From positions 62,001 to 126,000 of the forward strand of contig KN880454.1 in the NCBI GenBank assembly GCA_000934385.1: a stretch of DNA of 64,000 nt, read 5' to 3'. The notes below the pieces were generated by a model. The model saw only the letters and a list, made by a program, of their open reading frames with translations. It was not told the origin of the DNA and did not search any database. The position numbers were made by a program, and so were the translations under genes. Source of the DNA: Cylindrobasidium torrendii FP15055 ss-10. Lineage: Eukaryota; Basidiomycota; Agaricomycetes; Agaricales; Physalacriaceae. Below, piece by piece: positions 9,844 to 21,800 of this stretch (position 1 is the first letter of the stretch; every line of letters starts with the position of its first letter).

Positions 9844-12800
9844 TTGCTTCCAGCAGTCATGGCTACTGCAATAACAGACTCGGCCCCTCGCCCTCGACGA
9901 CCCACACGACCCGTCCCAATTGCACCGCTAGAAACAGTAGCTGTGCCACACGATGACCAAGGCATTCCGACCGTAGAGTCACCCAGCGATGAGGCGCCAG
10001 CCTCAACGTCTGAACCATCTACCGATCTCACACCCATCCGTGCCCATTACCTCAAGAAGGCACTCATCCAGCTTCAGTTCAACGATGAACTCGATGCAAT
10101 CACCTCTGCACCGCCGAGCAATATATCAACATTCTCGTATTTGGGTCCGCCGTTCTCTCCGCCACCGACAAACGGACCATCCCTCGACCTCCCTTTTCTG
10201 CGTTATATCTTCAGACAATTCGTCCTTACCTTTCCATTCATGGCCGCGGCCCCCAAGGACTTCTACTCAGACAAGCTGCAGCCGTTCATGGCGTCCGTCC
10301 TATCCCGCAATCTTAGTCCTACCTCCCCTTTCGATGCCAACTCGGACTCTGCAGAGAAGGCTACACGCATCAAACTGTTGGGAAAGATGGAACGCAACCT
10401 GTCCATGTTTGTCGGTGCAGCCACAAAACTGCAGGAGCAAGAGCAAGTAGTACGCCTCACCCAGCATGATTTGGATCGCCTGGAGGCTCTTGCACGGAAG
10501 CGGCAAAAGCGAAACCTTAAGCAGCGCGATATTTTCGAGGTCAACGTTGTCAGCGTGCGGACAATCACGGACAAGGGACGCATGCGAAATCGTGTCCACG
10601 ATGTGTGTTTACCCTCAGGATGGGCTTTCCTATACTTACATCACTTACAGGAATTTATCATCAGGACGCGTCGCTCGGATCTTCCCGACCAGTTCGTGTC
10701 GCGTCGTTACGGAGACTTCAAGACGCTGGCCACCGAGGTTTGATGCATTCAGTCGGAAATGCGACCGCGCTGATACCTTCGCAGCTTCATAAGATGCATC
10801 CAGAAGAGGACATACGCTCTCCCCCAGTGAAGGACCGCTCAACGGTGACAATGACACCAGCCTCGCCGACATCAGGGTCTTATGTCTATGATGATGACTA
10901 CGGTCCTGCCTCTCCTCTTCCCACACATCCTTCTCGACTATCCCGCGAAAAGAACCGTCTCACTCTGAGAGCTTACCTCCACTCGCTTCTGTCGTCCTCA
11001 ACTATTGCGTCGTCGCCTGTCCTACGCTCATTCCTGCTTTCCAGTCCCATCACATTGAACTCTGAGGAGCTTGAAGATGCTCGCCGGAGAGAGGATGCCG
11101 ACCATGTTCGCGAAGAGGGACGGAAACGGTTTGCCAAGGAGATTGCTGAACGGATAGATGGCCTGCGGGATGCAGTTCGCAGCGTCAAGGGAGATGTTAT
11201 GGGCAAGGGTATGGTTTTGCAGTCCTAGTCGCTATCGACACTCATTCACCTTTCATAGATGGTCTTACACATTTGTTTGGGGTTATCAAGGTGACGCCGA
11301 ACATATGTGATTTGCCTCCGAGTTACCAGGCGGTTTTTGAATGGGCTCGTATCTCGGTCGCATCCGCTGTTTTCCACCAATTTGTCGCCAAGGATGACTC
11401 ATCGCAGAATTTTGCCACCGTCAAGCGTCTTCATGGGCTCATGCCATATTTTATGCTCAAAACAGCCCTCAAAATCAGCAACCCTATTGCGATGATACGC
11501 AACATACTCGATCTCTTCCTTGCACAACCCTTTGGTGGTAAAAGCCTTCTACAACGGTACACTCTTGATATTCTATTCACCCAAATTGGCTGATCCCATT
11601 TTTCCAGAATGTTCTCTGGCTCTTTGCAAGAAGAAGTCCGGGTGCTGGAAGAGGAAATTGTCGCAGTGAAGGAGAAGGTGGAAGATCCTGTCATGTGTGA
11701 GAAGGTCAAGCGATTTGTCTATGGCGCCAAAGAAATCCAGGACCTGTACAAATCCGACGCCTTGGCAGAGAAACTTCCACTCTTGACCGTGGTTTTACGG
11801 AGCGGTGATGAGCCCGCGCTGACGCGACAACAGCTTCAACGAGTTGCAAGGGCACATCGGGCACACGCTGCTTATACAAAGCACAAGGAAACGTTGTACG
11901 ACTCGGACGACGACGACGGTCCGCAGGACGAGGATGCTTGGTTATATGAGGATCTCAAACACTTGGCGCATCTCTATACGAGACTGAGAGATCGTGAACA
12001 GCTCATTGACCTTATATTTGAGGTGCGCAGCGTGCTATGTTACTTCCCCGAGATACTAACGCACGCTCAGGGCTTCACTGCAGATCTACTCAAGGATATC
12101 ATAACGATATTTTACACACCACTAGCCACCGTCTACCGGGCCGCAAGTATCGCCGACTCCCTGGGTGACCTCCAAGCGTTTATCAACGATCTACTCAAAA
12201 CTGTTGAGAGCGTCGAAGAATGTAGGGCTAGCCATCGGCCATGTCATTGAGCTAACTATTTTCCAGTGAGTCAGGAAGACCCTCATCGCACTGTTCAAGC
12301 GTTTATCGATCTTGTTCAACGGCATGAGCAGTCGTTCTACAATTTCGTGTACAAGGTGCACTCCAAGGGGGAAAGCCTCTTCGACAGCCTGATGCGGTGG
12401 ATCGAGCTTTTCATCACAGTACTTCGGGACGGCATCGGTGGTGAACTTAGCCTTGAGTTTCTCCTTCCTCATCTGCCAGAAGAGCGAAGGAAGATCTTGG
12501 AGGAGGTCGACAAAGTTGCAACTTATCACTACAAACTCAAGATCGCGCACGAAGACAAGGTCCGACGACGCTTTGGACGTGCATCGGGCAAAGCTGACAG
12601 CGAGGAACAAGAGGTCGAGAAGATGGTCGAGAATATCGTTGGGGAGCTCAACTTTGGTGATCTGGTCAGCGGTGATGTAGCCGAGTTGGCGGCAGCAGAT
12701 TCTGGGAGTGATGAAACGGGAAGCAGCGACGAGGAAGATGAAGACGAGGATGAAGACGATGAGACTGATTCTAGCGACGAGGGCTCCACACAGTCCGGCG

Positions 12801-13524
12801 AGACAACGAGTTCGTACGAAACCACATCTTCCGAAGGGCAATCGCGGCAACCACTGCGGAAGCCCCCGTTACAGCCATCGCGGACGATGTCGTTTTCTTC
12901 ACCGCCACCTCAACCTCATGTGCGCACGATGTCGTTGTCAGCACAGTCCCGGCCGCAGCAGCTGCCGTCATCACCATCCTCTACACCGACACTCAGGAAG
13001 ACGCCTTCTAGTATATTCCAAGATATGAAGCAAGCGATTGCCAGGAAGAAAGAGGACGTCCCACCAGTTCCCCCAATGCCAGGTCTAGCGCGCGCGTCGA
13101 CTATCACTGCTGCAGTTAACAAGCCGTTACCGATGAACCCTGGATTCCCGCGACCCTCTATTGATTCGACGCGATCTTTGCCACTCGCCAACAGTCCGTC
13201 AGTCAAATCAGCGCCGCCAACAAAGCAGACTTTTGACTTGGGTCGGCCCACTGCTTCTCGCAGCAGCACTATCACGCCGTCTCGTTCAAATACCATCATC
13301 CCATCGCGACAAGACAACTCGTCAGCCGCTCCCAAGCAGGCGCCGAGAAAAGCGAGGAGGAAGAAAGAGGGCGAGAAAATTGAGGCTCCGGACCTGGAGT
13401 ATATCCCGACATTGTTGCCCATTTTCAAAGAACTGGTATGTTTTCGTGACCACAACAAAGGAAGAATTCCTAACAGTGAATCGAATAGATACGTCCAGCT
13501 CTCCGAATCCGGCAACGTTCATGA
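9844..13524 (+). CDS. PX-domain lipid-binding protein, YPR097W/LEC1 type
   Basis: The protein resembles yeast YPR097W (Lec1), a PX-domain protein linked to sterol and lipid distribution at membranes. About eight exons give roughly 1,110 residues. Order: a Pro-rich N-terminus; the PX-associated N-terminal domain (IRAHYLKKALIQLQFNDELD); a PX domain near residues 240-320 (FEVNVVSVRTITDKGRMRN, then FIIRTRRSDLPDQFVSRRYGDFKTL, joined across an intron at about 10603); a helical PXB-like region; then an acidic DE-rich stretch near 12730 and a long Ser/Pro-rich tail. The tail ends with a conserved-looking EYIPTLLPIFKEL before a 12-codon last exon (13489-13524). The RRYGDF segment supplies the phosphoinositide-binding Arg. 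Splice phases were checked at the introns after 10602, 11210, 11557, 12221 and 13435. Confidence 0.88.
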
Positions 13525-13942
13525 CCTTGACCACAACGTGTGTCCCAAGTGGAAGAATACTTAATGATAACCCTGTACTATTATACTATGTGTTGACACT
13601 TGCTTACTATCCGCTATTCTTATCCTGTACCCTCGGGCTCTCTGGATGTAGTTGTACTTGCTAGATTTCGCTACTCTGCTAGGATCTAATGACGTGCCTG
13701 TGTGATTTGAATTCCTCATATAAATTCTTTCTGTAGCGAGGGCCTAAAGAGGAACAATGTAATGGTGATCGATCGAGCGTTTTGAATGATCCCACGAGAC
13801 TTGAAGTTATGACATGAATCGCTTGCTTCTTTCTTTCCACTACGAGATACCATAGCGGCGAGCATTCACTGGTGTTTGCGGCCATCCTGCGCTGCCTCCA
13901 GAAGCACTCGCCCGCCCTGTCGTTTCCATCTCTTGTCGGGCC
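13525..13942. other. Intergenic between PX gene and cyclin gene
   Basis: No gene is seen here. The stretch should hold the 3' end of the PX gene transcript and the promoter of the cyclin gene. The open frames on the minus strand opposite the cyclin 5' exon are shadows. Confidence 0.5.
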
Positions 13943-15371
13943 ATGCCACCTGCGCCGTTTTCTCCGCGTTTCGAATTCGAAATGGAACCTCCCAGAGACC
14001 CGACCTCTGCTGTCTCTGAGCACTTTTCTCGTCTCTGTCTTGTGCCACCGTCGAAACGCCCGTCGTTCAAAGCCACCTCGCCGCGCGGCGTGTCCAAGAC
14101 TTCCCAAACCTCTGCTCGCGCTACCCGCCTTGGCAATCAATCTCTCGCCGGTATCAGGGATGGAATCCTCACTGAGGATGAATATCGCGACGATATCATA
14201 CATTACATGCTGGAACTCGAAGTGTGTCGCCCATCACCTTGAATCTAAGGAGCCGTCGCTGACAATGTGAAGCATGCGACTATGCCCTCGCTCACAGCAA
14301 TGGACCAGCAGCCTGAGATACGGTGGACCATGAGACCCTGTCTCATAGATTTCCTCATCGAAGTGCACTTCACCTTCCGCCTGCGTCCAGAAACACTATA
14401 CCTCGCCATGAATATTGTCGATCGCTATGTTTCCCGCCGAATCGTATACACAAAGCACTATCAACTTGTGGGCACCGTAAGATTCTGTTTTCCCTGTGTT
14501 TCCATTGGGTCGTATGTTGATACTACAGAAGGCCGCCCTCTGGTGCGCTGCCAAGTTCGAAGACGCGAAGGACCGGGTACCCAGTCTCCAGGATCTCGCT
14601 CAAACCTGCCGCGACACATACGACGAGTCAGCTTTCATACAGATGGAGTGCCACATTCTCAACACGATTGGTTGGACATTAGGACATCCGACCGCTGAGT
14701 CCCACCTGCGACTACGGTGTTGCGCCCCGTTCTTAGAAGACACCCAAGTTCAGCATGTCGCACGCTTTCTCATGGAGTTGACCCTTTTCTACCGCGATTT
14801 CATACAGTTTCCTTCCTCTGTCATTGCACTAGGAGCTCTCACTCTCGCTCGCTTTCTCTGCGACAAACCTTGTAGGCCATTCGAACAAACGACAGAAATA
14901 ATGCAGGTCGTTAACTTGCTGGATGCTCGGCTATCTCGTCGTGTGAATGATATCTCGGCAACCTTGGTCAAAAAATACTCTTACGCGTTCTACTCCGAGG
15001 CTGCGACTTTCGTTGTGCAATTCTACTTGCGAGGCGGTCATTTCACTCGCGAGACATTGTCGCCCTCAAAAACTTTCTCTGGAGGCTCTCTGGACGATAT
15101 GTGTATGGGATTCTCGTCCTCGCCTTCAGACTCTTCCGACGACTTCCCACTCACACCGGAATCGACATCCGGCCCGTTTGTGGATCCCATGATTTCGAGT
15201 GATATGTGTGTAGAAGACAGAGACGACTTCGGGGTGTTCGACACGACGGCAAAGGTTCAGTCGAAGATCCACTCGGCTCAGAATTTTGTGCCACGCAGTC
15301 ACAGCTTCTCCGCCTTCGACAGAGTCACCTTGCACGAGTGGAACGACAGAGATTCGAGGCGCCAGATGTAG
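13943..15371 (+). CDS. G1/S-type cyclin (Cln/Puc1-like)
   Basis: This is a regulatory subunit of a cyclin-dependent kinase. Three exons give about 430 residues. After a Ser/Pro-rich N-terminus the cyclin box begins with the helix EDEYRDDIIHYMLELE. It continues with MRPCLIDFLIEVHFTFRLRPETLYLAMNIVDRY (the MRxxLIDFL motif is typical of cyclins) and, after a second intron, KAALWCAAKFEDAKDRVPS. The C-terminal fold is visible (HILNTIGWTLGHPTAESHLR). The tail is rich in Ser/Asp/Pro with DSSDDFPLTPEST, a PEST-like stretch that fits rapid turnover. The box is closer to the Cln/Puc1 G1 cyclins known in Cryptococcus and mushrooms than to mitotic cyclin B, since no N-terminal destruction box is evident. 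The subtype assignment is an inference. Confidence 0.86.
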
Positions 15372-16398
15372 GCTGGCAACTACCTTACTCTTCATGACAT
15401 CCTGGAACACTTACGTTCGTTGGTGAGTCGCTATTCTTTGTGATGCGGTGATTCGTGATTGATGTTGTGTGGAACAAGCTGGACCTTCAAGTCAATACTC
15501 TACTACTACTCATGTATCGCACTCGCTTACCTTATTATATCCTGTCTTGACTTAATATTGCGATACATGCTCCATAATATCGAGGGCCTGCAGGCTCAAC
15601 TTGTAATTGGATGAATCTTACTATGGTTGGATGCTGGTCAGTGGCGGGAGGTCCCTTGTCACTATTTTAGGGTGTAACAACAATGCGCAGAACGCGATGC
15701 CGCTGGTTCGATTCGTCATGATGCAGCAGTCGGCGATTGAATTAGTTGTGTGCACTCAGGCAATGTGAGATGACTACTTCTCCGCTTGGACGTACATATG
15801 ATATTTCCTAGTCGATGAACAAGGGCTCATAGAGACGCCAGCGGCTCACCTCCTGCGCCGCGTGTGTTGGCCACACTTTGCTTGTTTGGATACTCACGAG
15901 TGCATTAATGTCCGTGAGCTGGTGACTTCAAGGGTTCCGCAACCAACGAGGCTCAAGCAGTTGGTGTCGAATAGAAGGGGAAAACAAGGGCTCCCCACAG
16001 TTTGGGGCTAACGTCGGATCCTCAGGCATTTATGGACGGCTACCACGCGCCCAACAGTGTAAAGCGGCGGTGTCTTGTTGGTATCTTGCGGGGTGCGAGG
16101 TGTTTTCATTACAGTTCGTAATGCAAACGCACAACGTTCAAGCTTTCAAAACGGTGCCCTGTCACCCCGATATGACTATAGGAAGTCGAAGCTCACTGCA
16201 CATGTTAGAACTTGAATCGCAATGTTACACAGAAGTCGATGACTTCTGATCATGATTGGGTCGTGAGAGTAGACTGTTGGCATGTGTGCCAGATCAAGGC
16301 GTACAACAGCCAGATGGTAGATGAATGGATATGGGTATGATACATAGAGGTACAAATGCGAAGATAGTTGACAAGTGAAGGCGAAATGGGCAGATGGA
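15372..16398. other. Intergenic, convergent 3' ends, about 1 kb
   Basis: The stretch lies between the cyclin gene and the RING gene on the opposite strand. No open frame of convincing length, RNA gene or repeat was seen. The length is large for two fungal 3' ends, so an unseen non-coding transcript is possible but unsupported. Confidence 0.45.
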
Positions 16399-17248
16399 TC
16401 ACTGCTGTGGTAAGATAGCATGGAAGAAGACCATAAGGGCGACGATGGATAGGACCTTGCCCATGATGCGTGAAAGAGCGTCTTCAGACAGATCGGCTGG
16501 GTCGCGTGTCTCAACGGACCAGGTTTGCATCGCTTCGTCGTCCGAGGTGGTTCCATCGACCTCGGATTCGCTACTCGTGTCAGACGCGGTGGAGTCGATG
16601 GATGGGGAGGAACGGTGACTGGCACGTGTGGGCGGCGGGGAAGGCGGCGCGCGCCTGGTGCCGGATGAGATGGCTGCATTGGACACGAGCTCGAGGCTAC
16701 AGGGCGATTTGCAGGATGGACATCTGCCATCTGACGAGGAGCCATGCAGCCACTAGGACAGAATTCAGTATTTGTAGTCGGAGATAGAAAGTCACGAAAA
16801 ACTCACATCCGTCAGGTGTTCCAGGCAGAAGAGCTTGCCACAACACAGCGCTCGACACGGTATGGCTGCTGGCTCAAAGCTGGAATAGCAATAAACATCG
16901 GAGGCCATTGAAAGATAGGGAGACGTACCAGATGCCACAGTCAAGTTCCTGACAGTTTTTCGAGTGGCGGAGGGTAGGAGATTTGCGCACGAACGAGAGC
17001 GAGCGCCAGGACCGTTTGCGGGTAGGAACTCCAGTGTTGGCGGCGATGCCTGCGCGGGACATTGGCGCGTCTTGGAAGCTCAGGTCGTCGCTCATGATGG
17101 AGCGCGGTGTTTCGGCGCCCAAGTTGAGACGGTAGGCATCCTGCTCCTCTTCGATGTCGTCTAGCGGCAGTTGTGAGAACGACGAATGGCTGAACGTTGG
17201 TCGAAAGGGGGATTTGGATGGGATGGTGATGGACAGCGCGGAGGGCAT
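16399..17248 (-). CDS. Tail-anchored RING-like zinc-finger protein
   Basis: Three exons on the minus strand (17248 down to about 16925, about 16876-16808, and about 16755 down to 16399) give roughly 240 residues. The N-terminal half is Ser/Arg-rich. The middle holds a RING-like Cys array: CQELDCGIC, then PCRALCCGKLFCLEHLTDWL and RCPSCKSPC, assembled across two introns. The C-terminus is acidic and ends in one hydrophobic helix (MGKVLSIVALMVFFHAI) just before the stop, as in tail-anchored ER or mitochondrial outer-membrane proteins. In the CG-x-x-F-C segment, where classical RINGs have His after CG, this protein has Lys, and a His follows in LEH, so zinc coordination may be non-classical. It may be a membrane ubiquitin ligase or a scaffold; E3 activity is inferred only. 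Confidence 0.72.
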
Positions 17249-17935
17249 AGCGACGGCGTTGCGGGGTAAGAGTAGCAGACATACCTTCGCATTGGCGGAT
17301 GTTATATGGATCGTAGCGTTCGTTATTGTCTGTCTGCATTTGGATAGTTGGATATGGTCCTGTGTTATTGTACATGATACGGATGCCGATGCTAATTGTG
17401 AAACGTTGTGCAGAGTGGAGACGTTGAGTGCAAAAGACAAAAGACACGGAGGCATCCTCTTTATACACGGCGATAACATGTGAATCTTCAGAGGTCACGT
17501 TCGCAAGTCAGCTGGCTCCCCACTCCTTTGGCCCCTTCGGTTTCATCTTGCCAGCCAGACCTCGGGGAGATCGGCGGGCAGGTTAACTTACCTCAGAAAA
17601 GCTGCGTCGCAATGCTCATAGTAGTGACCACCAGAGATGGCTGTACAGGGAGAAGTAAAGTCTACTCATAGATCCGGGTTGTGCCCACTGTGACGGCCGC
17701 CTTTCCCGATGGATAATTCACTGGCATGTAGTACTAATGAAGCCAAGGATCCCACCAAAGCATTGAACGGCTCCCTAGCGCAGGCGCCACATACGGTGGA
17801 ACATGATACGAATAGGACACCGAGTGCGCAAGTTATGCAAACTGACAGGCAAGAAGCAGATGGAATGGAGATGGGCGATATATGTAAACCACTTCGTATG
17901 TGTGGCATGCAGATAGTGCATGCTTGAGAGCAAGT
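17249..17935. other. Intergenic between two minus-strand genes
   Basis: The stretch holds the upstream region of the RING gene and the 3' region of the small membrane-protein gene. Open frames across 17249-17498 on the minus strand could be 5' untranslated sequence or an unrecognised first exon of the RING gene. Nothing else is seen. Confidence 0.4.
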
Positions 17936-18278
17936 CTACGAACCTGTCCCATGTTAGCAGTGCAATAGGACAGTGAACATGCGACGTACTGGTGCTTTCC
18001 GGCTTTGCAGCAATATCCTTCTTGCCAAAAAAGGCTTCTCTCCACGTAAGACCCTCCTCTGGTTTGGTAGAATGTGAGGCGACGAGTCTTTGTAGACGAG
18101 CCATCTCCTCCGCTTGTATGCGTTCCCCCTGCTTTAACCGACTTGCGATGGATTCCAGCACTGATATTTTTGCGTCTACGCGCGATTTCTCATCCTTTTG
18201 TTCGTTTTTCTGAGTGACGAGGTGAACCGAACACGATGTGATGGCTATGGAATACACAACGTGAGGCCAGTAGTTCAT
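17936..18278 (-). CDS. Small membrane/coiled-coil protein, 98 residues
   Basis: Two exons (17990-18278 and 17936-17943) join in phase to give 98 residues. The N-terminus (MNYWPHVVYSIAITSCSVHLVTQ) is one hydrophobic helix with no clear cleavage site. A highly charged segment predicted to form a coiled coil follows, from about residue 25 to 70 (KDEKSRVDAKISVLESIASR and onward), and then a conserved-looking TWREAFFGKKD. The last exon adds only two residues and the stop. Such single-helix, coiled-coil proteins are common in mitochondrial inner-membrane assembly. I do not recognise the family, so localisation is a guess. An alternative start upstream at 18446 would add a low-complexity extension and is less likely. 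Confidence 0.6.
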
Positions 18279-18870
18279 AGCTGAGACGACGGCAGAGCAC
18301 GAGAGAAAGCTGTGCCGAAATTGGACGGGGATTATGACATCACGTGCCAGTTGGAATAACTGGCTCCGCGTACATTTGCCTCCTGCGTTCGTTCTTCCAT
18401 CGTCCTGTCGGTGCCCCGTGCCCAAGCAATTGCTTCGAGAAGCCAACGAGTCGGCAGCAGGAGGGAGGGTGTGTCATCTTCCACGCTTGGCTTTCCACCT
18501 GCTCACGGACGACGGTTACAGAGTTCCGGAAGGAAGTGCAGTAGTAGTCGCGACAGAGCCATCCCGCTCGATTTCGCCGACCACATACTGGATACAGCAA
18601 GGTGCGTTCTCCATCAGGTGTGTTCCTTGTTCTCAGCTGCCGGCGCGCTCTCATTTGCTTCCGCAGACAAGACGCACTAACCATCATCTACAACCCGCAA
18701 ACCCATTCTATTAACGCATCTCACGAGTCCGTTCTCGCATTGACGACTCTCACACCCCCAACGACTCCCCACGTATTCACCAAGGACGTCTACACGAATA
18801 TCACCATTCCCCCCACGACTGCATTCTTGACGATTTACCGACTTTATCATTTCGTTCCCGTGCAGCAATC
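18279..18870. promoter_or_regulatory. Divergent promoter region
   Basis: The stretch separates the minus-strand small membrane-protein gene from the large plus-strand gene that starts at 18871. No other gene is supported. A pyrimidine- and CA-rich segment (about 18740-18860) directly precedes the start codon and is typical of fungal 5' untranslated regions. Confidence 0.45.
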
Positions 18871-21800
18871 ATGACTACCAACACCCGGCCGACGCTAGGG
18901 TCTATGCGTTTGGCATCCAACCCTACCTCCGCCCAGGCTGGCCCATCCATCCGACTTATCTCAGGAACCCCGTCCGCGTCTGGCATGTCGTCCGAGGCCA
19001 ACACATCAGCCAGCTATGTGTACGACTTTGACGCGCCTTCTGTCACCGCGCCTTTGTCGCCGCGCGCCTCTGCGCCGCGCAAACGTCTTGTCCCGAAGAA
19101 ATCCAAACTCGGCTTGCTCGTCGGCAACCCACGTGACAAGGAACGCGGTTTCGATGACATCGTCCGACGCGTTGGCGGCGACACCTCATCAGCACGAGGC
19201 GGTTTCGAAATCTACGTTGACCCGACCGATGACTCAGAGCTCGGCGAGATTCTCATGGTTAAGAAGCAGAAGTCGCGCGCTGGCCTCAGTGCCCTGGGAT
19301 GGGGTGCTCCCCTGGGCGACGTTCAAAACATAACAAAGCCACAAGAAGAAGAAAAGGCAGGAAAAGAGAAGAAGGAAAAGAAAGATGACAAGAAGTGGTG
19401 GACGATGGGCAAGGGGAAAGACAAGACGAAGGAGAAGGCCAAGGCGAAAGAGCCCCCACAAGCCTACGTACCACCGCGTTCAAAGAGTAAGCTGCGCTCG
19501 CTATTCTATTGTTGTCTTTTTGGCTGACTGCTGGTAGCACCCGAGCCTTTCCGCGCGCCGCCTACAGAGGACTCGCGCGCACGCTTCAACTCGTTCAACG
19601 CCGGATCCCTGCTGTCTGCACCTTTCCTGCGCAACAATTCGTCGACACCTAGCGTACACGAAGTGCCCCAGTCGCAGGGAACTTTGCGACCCGAGCCTAT
19701 GCGTTCCGTGACCCCAACTGTCGGAGGCCTTCTTGCGCCTCCCAATGCTGCTGGAGATAATGCCAACCCTCAGGGTTCAATCGCCATCCGTGCCATGCGG
19801 TCGATGAGGTCGATGGCGCGCTTGGGTAGCTGGAATGTTAAGCCGGAGGATATTCCGCTTCCTCCATCCAAGACTACGACCAAGGAGCCAAGCAAGAAAG
19901 ACACTGGGACGAAGAAGGACAAGAAGAAGAAAAAGACAAAGACGAAAGATACGGTGCGGAGCTCTGGAAGTAGCTTCGAGGCTGGCACACTCTCTGTTTC
20001 GCCCGCTCCCGTCCACAAGAAGAAGAGTATCTTGGGCCTTGGGCTACCATCATCAATGAGGCTTCCGACTGTTCGTGGTGGCTCGACCGCCTCGTCAGTG
20101 GTCGCTCAGGCAGATTTGAACAAGAACCGTCTCTCGGTCGAAGATGCAGTTATTTCGGGACGGCCCAGGTCCGGGTCTGCCATGACTCAGGCCTCCACTA
20201 ACTCCAGCTTGCGACCAACGTCGTACAGCTCTGGTACCTCGCGTGCATCCAGTTGCGTTAGCGTTAAGTGGGACGAAGACCACCTCGAGACAGTCCGCGA
20301 ACAGCGTTACAAGGACAGGGAATTCAAGGCTCAGATCGTCGCTGAACAGCAGAGGCGTACTAGCCGCGAGTCCCGTCACTCCAGCGAAGGAAGGAGGCGC
20401 ACACCTCTCTCAGACGTTTTCCCCGATGCCCCGGCGGCCGAGGAGGAAGAAGAGAAAGAAGAGGAAGAAGACGCAGAGACGAACGAGGATCAAGACGTGC
20501 CCGTAGTCATCATTAACTCTGCAACTTCCGATGGACATCGCTCTATCGACACGCCCGTCAAGCGCGCTCGGCCCCGCCCTGTGTCGGAGCAGCTCCTAGG
20601 ACGCTCTCGCCCACAGGGCTTCAGGGAAGATGAAGGCCAAGGTATGGATGACCTTGCTGCTATTGGCATTTGACTAACGTTATTGAAGGTGTCCTCACCC
20701 TGCTGGACGCCGCCACCTCTGAGCTTGCGACTCTCATCAATACGCTTGATCTTGAAGCCACCCCTGCTTCTCCGGAACGTTCGCCCCAGGTCTCGGCTTT
20801 GCAGCGCCTTCAAGACTTCCACAACAGTCCTACACGCGCAAAGACTCACCGCAAGGATATCACGTCAATTAGTTCGCTGCGCCCGTACGGTACTGTGCGT
20901 TCTCCTGGTCGCTCGTACCCGTCGCCATCGGACCTCATTGGGCAGCGGATTATGAGCTGGGATCAGGTCGATATGCCAGAGCCTCCTGCACCGCGTTTGC
21001 AGGGAGCCACGGACTCTACGCCTCCTCAATCTCCGGCGTTTGCTCTGAAGCACAAACGGACGTTAACTCCAGGCCCGCAGCCCGATCCGTCGCCTGTTAT
21101 CCGCCCATTGCGCCCTGCGAGGTCGCGCGCCGTTCTGTCCCATTTGCAGGCACCCGGCCCACCACCCGATTCTCCCTCGCCATCGCGCCCGGCATCGGGC
21201 GTCAGTTGGACCTCCTCGAGGCCGTCATCCCGTCTGGTCCCCTCATGGTCCGGCAGGAACGAGCTCGCGACTCACCCGCTCTTCATGGCTGCCAGGATGA
21301 AGCATTCGCCAGAGAAACTTGGCCAGGCGGAGGACGAGGACGACAACACGACTTCTCGCAGACCTCTGGCTCCTGGGGCCAAGAGAATGTTGGGCATGAA
21401 GGGCACCATGGGCGGTTCAGATGTCTCCGCTTATGCTGCTTCGGTCGAGGTCGACGCCTCTGACCCCGACTCGGACATTCCTGGCGAGCTACAGGTCATA
21501 CTGGAAGATAACCGCCGACGCAGCTCTGAAAGGTTCGATGACACTGTGGACTTTGGTCCGCTTTCGGACTCCCTCCGCGTTCCTCAAGATGATGTGCCCG
21601 ACGATGTAACAGAGCCTTCTTCGCCACAGCCGGTTTTCCGCGCTCAGATCGTCGATGAATATGACCAATACGCCGAGCTCGATGATGAAGATACCACGGG
21701 CACCCACGACGAAGACAAGACGACAAACAGCTTTGACTTCACAGGCGAGATCAATAAGCTCAACCAGTCTGGAGGCTCGGATAGGCATAGCTTCGTGGAA

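Noticed and set aside
12191..12850. 219-residue antisense open frame opposite the PX gene
   Set aside because: It is opposite a conserved exon, has no recognisable motifs, and its composition is that of a reverse-frame shadow.
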